From Leucosporidium creatinivorum (lineage: Eukaryota > Basidiomycota > Microbotryomycetes > Leucosporidiales > Leucosporidiaceae): a stretch of DNA of 64,000 nt. Location: NCBI GenBank assembly GCA_001600635.1, contig BCKL01000035.1:134589-198588 (forward strand). The letters run 5' to 3'. Below the pieces are notes generated by a model. The model was not told the origin of the DNA. It ran no database searches and worked only from the letters and a program-made list of their open reading frames with translations. A program made the translations under genes and the position numbers. This document shows, piece after piece, positions 57,805-64,000 of the stretch; within the stretch, counting starts at the first letter, position 1; each line of letters starts with the position of its first letter.

Positions 57805-58519
57805 GTAGTCGTTGCTTTTGAGAGTGGAGTGGAGTACAATAGCTTTGCAGCTGAGTCCGGAATTGAGGAGTAAGGAATGCGAAGTTGCGAGTAAGCTTTT
57901 GAATAGACTTTCCAATTGGCCAAGGGCTCAATTGCTTGAGTTTCGCCTCTCTTCCTCCGCCACTTCTCTCGCCCTCTGCATCTCGCCCTCGCTCTCCAGG
58001 GAAACAGCCTACAGCTCCCATCTCAACGCTCTACACCACTACCAAGCTCTCCATCTGCTCCTCCGAACCCCCCGACCTCGAAACCCTTGGTGCGTCGTCT
58101 CTCTTTCTCGCTTGGCTACCCCTCGCTCGCTCTGCAGCTGACCAATTCTCCGCTGTACGATGCTTCATGGAGAGTAGAAGTCGATTCCGGTTCATGTCCT
58201 TGCACCACAACAACTTTACACACCAGAATCAGTCGCATCGCCCGCCCGCTGCCTTCTTGTCCTGTCAGTCCTCTGTTCCCTCTTCCCTCGCTTCTCCTGC
58301 CTTCTGGCCGCCGCGCAGGTGTGGGAGGGCTACTCAGCTACACTCCGCACCCCCTCCCACCCCTCGTCAGCGGGGACAAGGGCTACAGAGCAAGCCGAAA
58401 ACTTACGCACGCCTCTCTCCCTGGCTTCCCTTTCACCTGCCCTCGCGCCTCCCTTACCGTCGAACAGAAACCGACCCCACCACCAAACCACCAACCCAAA
58501 CACCAACTAACTACCCATC
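57805..58519. promoter_or_regulatory. Long leader/promoter region of the eIF5 gene
   Basis: 715 bp, pyrimidine-rich near the gene as is common for highly expressed fungal genes. A stretch near 58020-58085 (TTTKLSICSSEPPDLETLG) faintly recalls the start of a MICOS Mic26/27 domain, but no following exons fit, so no gene is called. Confidence 0.35.
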
Positions 58520-60475
58520 ATGGCTCCTCCCACTGGATACGTCAACGTCAGGTCGGTCATCTTGCCGCTCTCTGGAGCGCACGAGGGATGCCGAGCAGCC
58601 TTAGTCGAGCGAGAGAGCTGACCAGTGCTGCTGTGTGTGTGTGTGTGTTGGGCGATACAGGCGCGATGTCACCGACCAATTCTACCGCTACCGGTGAGTT
58701 CTCGTTCCGCCCCGCCCCTGCCCTGTAGCTCTGACCGACCGACCGACCGAGCGGCGCGCGCCAAGCTGACCTTCCTCCGCCCCGCCCCGCAGCATGCCCA
58801 TCCTCCTCACCAAGATTGAGGGCAAGGGAAATGGGATCAAGACTGGTGAGTTGCTGGTCTGACGGCGAAGGAGAGGAAGAGGAGAGAGCCAGAGCCAGAG
58901 CTGACCCAAGCTTGATTTGCGCCGAGCACAGTCATTCCCAACATGGCCGACGTTTCCAGGGCGTTGAACAGGCCTTCTTCCTGTATGTCCTCGGTGTTCG
59001 CCTAGCGCGTCCAGACGAGCGAGGGAAGCAGAGCAGAGCAGGAGGAAGGTTCGAGCTAACCTCACCTCGGCGCTCGCCTCACTCGCAGACGCCACCAAAT
59101 TCTTCGGCTGCGAGCTCGGCGCGCAAGCGACCTTCAACGACGACACGGAACGCTACATCGTCAACGGAGCGCACGAAGCCTCTCGCCTGCGGGACCTATT
59201 GGACGTCTTTATCGACAAATTTGTCCTCTGCGCCTCGTGCAAGAACCCCGAGACGGAGCTCATCGTCACCAAGGACGAGTTCATCATTCGGGATTGCAAG
59301 GCCTGTGGACAACGGTCCAATGTCGATATGAGGCACAAGTTGACGACCTTTATCGTCAAGAACCCTCCTAAGAGTAAGAAGGCCGGCAAGGGGAGGAAGG
59401 CGGTCGCTGGCGCCGATTCGATTGGCGGACAGCCGGGTGGGGGGAAGGTCGAGGGAGAGGAGGATGAGAGTGATGATGAGTTGACCAAGAAGATTGAGGC
59501 GGGAGCGGCGCAGGTCATGAGTGAGGAACAGGCGCAGGCGTTGATTGCCCAGAGGGAGAAGGAGGATGATTGGAGTATTGATACGAGTAAGGAGGCGGTC
59601 GCTGCCCGTGTGCAGAGCTTGGACAGCAAGTTGCAGAATTCGTTGGTGTTGGAGGACGACGACGAGGAGGGAGGCGGACCCTATGAGATGTTTGGGGAGT
59701 GGGTCAAGGAGCAGAGGGAGGGGGAGGAGGGAGTGACGGATGCGGATGTTTATAAGAAGGCCGAGGAGATGGGAGTGGCCAAGAAGCATAAGGTCCTCGT
59801 CGTTCTCGTTCAGGCGCTCTTCACCGAGAAGATTGTGGACGAGATTGCGGGCCATGTGCCCTTGTTCGGCAAGGTGAGTTCGGTTCGGTGGATAGTGGGA
59901 TGGAGTCGCGGTCGTCCGAGCTGAGCTAACTTCTTCCCCCGTCCACCCTCGCCCTCCTCCCTCGCCCTTTCTCTCCTCCGCTCGCTTCCCTCGCCCACCC
60001 TCCCTCGGCTCCTCCCTCGGCTCCTCCCCACCCCTCGCCTCTTTCCCGTCTCCCCTCCCCCGTTCCCTCCTCCCTCGCCACAGCTCACCACCTCGGAGAA
60101 GCACCAAAAGTCGCTCCTCGGCGGCATCGAGCGTTTCGTCGGCGAGCAGCACCCCGACCTCATCGCCTCGATCCCCAAAATCTTGATGGCCTTCTACCAG
60201 GCTGATATCTTGGAGGAGGAGGTATTGACTCAGTGGGGAACGCATGTTAGCAAGAAGGTGCGTTCTGCTTCTCTCTCTGCTGACCTTCTCGCGCGATCTC
60301 TCCCCCCGTCCGCTTTCGTCGAGCCGAGTCGACATGCAGTACACGCAGCTGACTCTCTCTCTCTCGACTACTACAACAGTACGTCGCCAAGGACGTGTCC
60401 AAGAAGGTCCGCAAGGCCTCCGAGCCGTTCATCAAGTGGCTCGCCGAGGCCGATTCCGACGAGGAGAGCGATTGA
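58520..60475 (+). CDS. TIF5: Translation initiation factor eIF5
   Basis: Opens with [41 protein letters not shown], with an arginine at the GAP position, then [28 protein letters not shown]. The zinc ribbon is CASCKNPET...CKACGQ (C-x2-C...C-x2-C). KNPP follows, then a Lys/Glu-rich linker. The C-terminal W2/HEAT domain has EMFGEWVKEQRE, KHKVLVVLVQALFTEKIV, FYQADILEEEVLTQWGTHVSKK and the acidic EADSDEESD end. It is the GTPase-activating protein for eIF2 and organises the multifactor complex. Six introns; the first contains a (GT)n run near 58630-58649. Length and motif order are standard. The start at 58520 matches the family. Confidence 0.95.
58629..58650 (+). repeat. (GT)n microsatellite in eIF5 intron 1
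   Basis: About nine GT units inside the first intron; likely length-variable between strains. Confidence 0.7.
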
Positions 60476-60859
60476 TGAATAGGCGTGTTTGGAGTTTGAT
60501 TAGCTTCTCCCCTCTCCCTACATATATACACCAGATAGCTTCCCCTCCTCCTCTCAGCTCCCTCTTCCCTCTCTCGCTAGTTCCCCTTCCCGACTCGCAC
60601 TCGTTTAGTTCCCCTCGCCTCGTCTTTGCAATAGGTCTCACATCTCACCACTCCATACTTATCACCTTTTCCTCGAGGAATGGAGCGAGCTGTCCAGCCT
60701 CATAAGCGAGCGCAGGACTCGATCTCTTCGACTCCGCTCGAGCAAGTCGAGCGCCGAACTCTAACTTTCGCTCTCTATTTCTCTCCATATCGTCTCTTCT
60801 TCTCCATCTCTCGCCTGGGGATCGGTCAACTGACTCTTTACGCCCCCAGCAGAAGCGCG
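60476..60859. other. Intergenic after eIF5
   Basis: About 380 bp with an AT-rich CATATATACA just after the stop (60519-60530), likely part of the 3' end signals. No gene supported. Confidence 0.35.
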
Positions 60860-61621
60860 ATGGCCGCCGCTCGTCGGTACACTGTACAGCAGCGCCGTAC
60901 CGCCCTCTCCGACTCGTCGAATCGACTCGCTCGAGCGTCGCTGGCTCGTTTGTATGTGCTGTTCATCTCTCTGCCAGAGCACGGGGGTGGCGGTGTGATA
61001 ATGTACGACCTTCGCGACGCTCCACTCCCTCGAACAAGTCCTGTAGCGTTCCACGAGGAGCCCAACGCCGTGCGAAGGCGCTCGCGGATCGGCGGGAGCT
61101 GCTGGCTGATGAAGGGGGGATGGTGCAGCAGGAGCGGGGGCGGAAGGATAAGAGATGGTATGAGCTGTTCTCGGCGAGCTCGTGTAGCTCACCAAGCTAC
61201 AGGAGACGAGCTAGACCAGTACGGAGCTGACGTCGCCGTTTCGCTGGATCTCGGTCGATGCGCTACAGCTGAGCAGGGGTGCAGAGCTGTAGTAGGAGCA
61301 GCTGAGCTGATTGACTGTACCAATAGCTGACTTCCCCTTCAACTCCCACACAGCTGCCACCAGCCCCACCGCTTCGACACCCCGTCCGAAATCGCTCGCC
61401 GACTCGTTCTCAGCTCGGCGTTGATCTCCCCGCCATCAGATCGCGCTGTACAAGCTGCCTACTATCATCTGCTCACCTCAGATCACCACCCTAACAACAC
61501 TCGCACGCACCTCCCCCGTCCCTCCCCTCCTCAACAACTCGCGCTCGAACCTCTACCTCTGCCTCTCACCTCCCGCCACTCGACCGCATCGACTACAGCA
61601 GCAGCAGCAGCTCGACACTGA
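60860..61621 (+). CDS. Hypothetical protein, possibly mitochondrial
   Basis: Three exons. Exon 1 gives MAAARRYTVQQRRTALSDSS and RLARASLARF, basic and nearly acid-free like a mitochondrial presequence. After an intron (about 60952-61046, GTATGT...CTGTAG): RAKALADRRELLADEGGMVQ, QERGRKDKR, a charged helix. The second intron is long (to 61352) and may use GTATGA or GTGTAG as donor; both keep phase. Exon 3 gives CHQPHRFDTPSEIARRLVLS, SDRAVQAAYYHLLTSD and a Pro/Leu/Thr-rich end to TGA at 61619. The agreement of phases at both junctions supports a real gene. No family recognised. Confidence 0.5.
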
Positions 61622-62238
61622 GGGCTACTCTCCTGTGCTCTACGAGTCCAACGCGACCACCTCCGCCAGATCTGAAGGACAGGGAGACGCGCTACAGCGG
61701 TTGGCAGAAAAGCTCGAGAGGGAGGCTCGAGCGAGTCTGACTTGAGACGAGCGAGGAGAGACGGTTGGAGGTGAGTCCTCGTCTTTGGGTTGGTTGGGAT
61801 GTAGGGGCAGGGAGAGAGCTGATTTGAGTGTGGTCTGCATGACTACAGAGTTCGGAGGTATCGTAGAGCAGGTGAGTCGAGTACAGCGTGCGCTGCGAAG
61901 GAGGCGGAGGGCGGAGGAGCGGGACTGCAGGGCAATAGAGGCTAGCAGCGGGGTCGGGGTGCTCACTACGGTGTAGCGAGTGCTTCGGGCTGCTGCGGTG
62001 GGGCTCTGTTGTCGTGTGAAGTCTCTCCAAGTCGACGTCTCGGCGATGCTCGGCGATGGCGGTCGAGCTGCTCGGGCCTGCCCTGCGTGGTGCACCATGC
62101 AGAGCACCTCGCTGTCCATTCGAGCCGGAGATCGCTGCGTACCGTGAACCCTCGCTGTACTCGACGCTCACCGTCTCCCCTCTCCTTCGCCGCAGCTCCC
62201 ACCGCTTTACCCCTCCCTCCTTCGACTTCGACTCGACC
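61622..62238. promoter_or_regulatory. Region upstream of EPL1
   Basis: About 620 bp. Contains an open stretch (GDALQRLAEKLEREARAS, about 61688-61742) that might be another exon of the preceding gene. The rest is likely EPL1 promoter. Confidence 0.35.
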
Positions 62239-64000
62239 ATGGCCAAGGCTACGATCCGCCAACGCGGGCGGAAAGCCAACCACAAGACTCGCTTCTCCAT
62301 CAAGAAGGGCTGGGAAGCCATCGGCATCGTCGACGAACCACTGGAGAACGGCGGGTCGCGCTACGACTTTGAGGACACCGCCAACACCAAGCTCGTCGTC
62401 GGGGATTCGAGCGCGAGGGGAGTCGATCAGGTCGAGAGCGAGGAGCATCATCTCAAGGAGGTGCTAGCGGCTAGGTCCAACAGCGCTACGCCGGCGCAGA
62501 CGAGGGCATCGACGCCGAAAGCGAGTTTCATCCTTTCCTCCAACGGCGGAGGTCGAGTGACTCTCACTCCCTCGCCTTCTCCTACACTACCACCTCCTCC
62601 TCCACCACAGCCCGCGCCGGCAGCCTACATCCCCGTCCCCTCCTTCTCTCTCATCGGCCCCGAACTCTACTCCTCGCTCTACCCTCCCAAGTCCCTCGCC
62701 GACACGCACACCAACATCCGCTTCTCGGACACCGTGGAGGAGTGCATGGAGGGCGCAGTGGAGTATACGATGGATGAGGAGGATGAGGAGTGGTTGTTGG
62801 CGTTCAATAGGGAGGTGGAGAGGGGAAGGAACGGAGCGGGAGAGGCGCCGGCGAGGCAGCCCAGGACGATGATCGGGGAGGATGAATTTGAGTTGATCAT
62901 GGAGGCCCTTGAAAAGGCGTTGGATGAGCAGAGGGAGGGAGCGTTGCGAGTGGTGAGTAGTCTCGTGGCTCGGCGCCGAGGTCACAGGTGAGCTGACTCT
63001 CGCTCCATTTCGAACAGAACCCAACCCACATCCCTACGTTCGACTCCCTCAAACCCATCCTTCTTCGACAACCCGCCCTGATCCTCCGTCCTCTTCCTCC
63101 CGCCGCCGAATGGATCTACCCTCACTGGAAGCAGCGCCGAGCAGCTCGCGGAGGCAAGCGGATCATCCCCGAGCTCGACGTGAGCCGCCCCTTTCCTTCT
63201 ACCTGTTGCTACAGCTGATCCCTCTCGGCGACACAGTACAACGACGCCCACGAAGGACCCTACGTCTGCTTCCGCCGTCGCGACGTCAAGCTCGCTCGCA
63301 AAACGCGCCACTCGGATCAAATGAAGGTGGACCGCCTCGTTGCGTATCGGAACGACTTGTTCTTTGTCTGCGAGTTGATGAAGATGGTGCTCGAGAGGGA
63401 GAGGCTTAGGTTGGAGGAGGCGAGGGTCGATCGAGCGGTGTTTGAGAAGCAGGTGGAGGTGAGGGAGTTGAAGAGGAGGTTGGGGGAGGCGCAGGGGGAT
63501 GAGGAGCTGCTGGTGGTGCCGGAGAGGAAGAGGAGAGCCATCATGCTGCAGCCGCAGAAGACGTGAGTCTTTTCGCCTTCTCTGCCGCTTGCCCGCCGAG
63601 TGATCGCTGAACCCCCGCCTTCGCTCACCTCGCAGCCCCTCGACTTCCTCCAAAGCCTCCCCCGTCTCCCCCGGTGGCCTCAGCTCCGTCCCCAAGGTCC
63701 CTCCTGTAGCCCGCAAAGCCCAAAAAGAGCGCTCCCAAGCCATCTCGACTCGCCTCGACGCCGACGCCAAACAACGCCGAGCCTCGTCGCAAGGCTGGGA
63801 AGAGGCGACCGATACGGCGTTTCATAGTCGAGGCGTGAGCGGAGGCAATCGCTACTGGAGGACGCCCGAACCGGTGCCGGGGAGTAGCAGGTTCTTGGGC
63901 AAGGACGGAGAGTGGAGGGACATGCTCGGGTTTGATCCGGCGCCGGTTGACGGAGGGAATTGGAGGGGGCCGACTTTTCGGCTGAGGAGGGGGAGGGGTG
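62239..64000 (+). CDS. EPL1: Enhancer of polycomb-like protein Epl1 (NuA4 subunit), 3' truncated by window
   Basis: Opening MAKATIRQRGRKANHKTRFS, then the EPcA landmarks: QVESEEHHLKEVLAA, SLYPPKSLADTHTNIRFSD, MDEEDEEWLLAFN, EDEFELIMEALEKA, YPHWKQRRAARGGKRIIPELD, GPYVCFRRRDVKLARKTRHSDQ. A Glu/Arg/Leu coiled coil follows (LVAYRNDLFFVCELMKMVLERE, VREL...RRLGEAQ). Later KERSQAISTRLDADAKQRR and WEEATDTAFHSRGVSGGNRYWRTPEP. Epl1 is the scaffold that joins Esa1 to NuA4/piccolo for H4 and H2A acetylation. A Pro-rich insert (PTLPPPPPPQPAPAAY) separates two parts of the EPcA domain. The three introns seen keep phase. The gene runs off the right edge. Confidence 0.9.

Noticed and set aside
58020-58090. 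MICOS Mic26/27-like start (TTTKLSICSSEPPDLETLG)
   Set aside because: Only about 20 residues of weak resemblance and no supporting exons before the eIF5 start.

Overview
The window is a GC-rich, gene-dense piece of a fungal nuclear genome. Introns are short (about 45-90 nt), begin with GTGAGT/GTAAGT-like donors, carry a CTGAC-type branch site and end in CAG/TAG. Genes such as a Mep-type ammonium transporter, a KRE6/SKN1 glucan-synthesis protein, a Zn2Cys6 regulator, Tfb3, eIF5, Spp2 and Epl1 indicate a fungus. Intron density and base composition fit a basidiomycete yeast, most likely Pucciniomycotina/Microbotryomycetes (inference). I saw no rRNA, tRNA, CRISPR, virus-like element or complete transposon.

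Layout. 0-2 kb: SAM-dependent methyltransferase (+). 2.1-2.7 kb: rearranged fragments of an MFS transporter; 2.8-5.6 kb: the intact Dal5/ACS-type MFS gene (-) they resemble. 6.2-7.8 kb: DM9 protein (+) and a small orphan (-). 8.1-10.6 kb: ZUP1/Mug105 deubiquitinase (+). 10.9-13.5 kb: two tandem members of an unrecognised proline/serine-rich family, with a third at 53.2-54.9 kb. 13.7-14.6 kb: orphan (-). 15.1-20.4 kb: two tandem MCH-type MFS transporters (-). 20.8-23.6 kb: ammonium transporter (-), with a 330-bp inverted copy of one of its exons at 24.6-24.9 kb. 24.1 kb: small possibly mitochondrial gene. 25.4-26.9 kb: TFB3/MAT1 (-). 27.6-31.2 kb: KRE6/SKN1 (+). 31.4-32.9 kb: RPN14/PAAF1 (+). 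33.3-34.5 and 42.3-43.5 kb: two F-box-like paralogs (+), with a degenerate third at 55.0 kb. 36.0-42.0 kb: PP4 regulatory subunit 1-like HEAT protein (+). 43.9-46.2 kb: NFS1 (-). 46.8-50.2 kb: Zn2Cys6 transcription factor (-). 50.5-52.6 kb: gamma-tubulin (-). 56.1-57.8 kb: SPP2 (+). 58.5-60.5 kb: eIF5 (+). 60.9-61.6 kb: orphan (+). 62.2 kb to the end: EPL1 (+, cut by the window edge).

Most genes are unrelated housekeeping genes, as expected in a eukaryote. The unusual content is: (1) the three-copy orphan family; (2) the F-box-like family, which shares a near-identical 5' leader and an intron just after the stop codon; (3) about 330-bp duplicated fragments of two nutrient-transporter genes, both ending at the same TTCGGCGAT string; (4) a TCGGCG motif that recurs in introns, often touching the branch site; and (5) about 97 identical bases inside two copies of one intron whose flanking exons have diverged.
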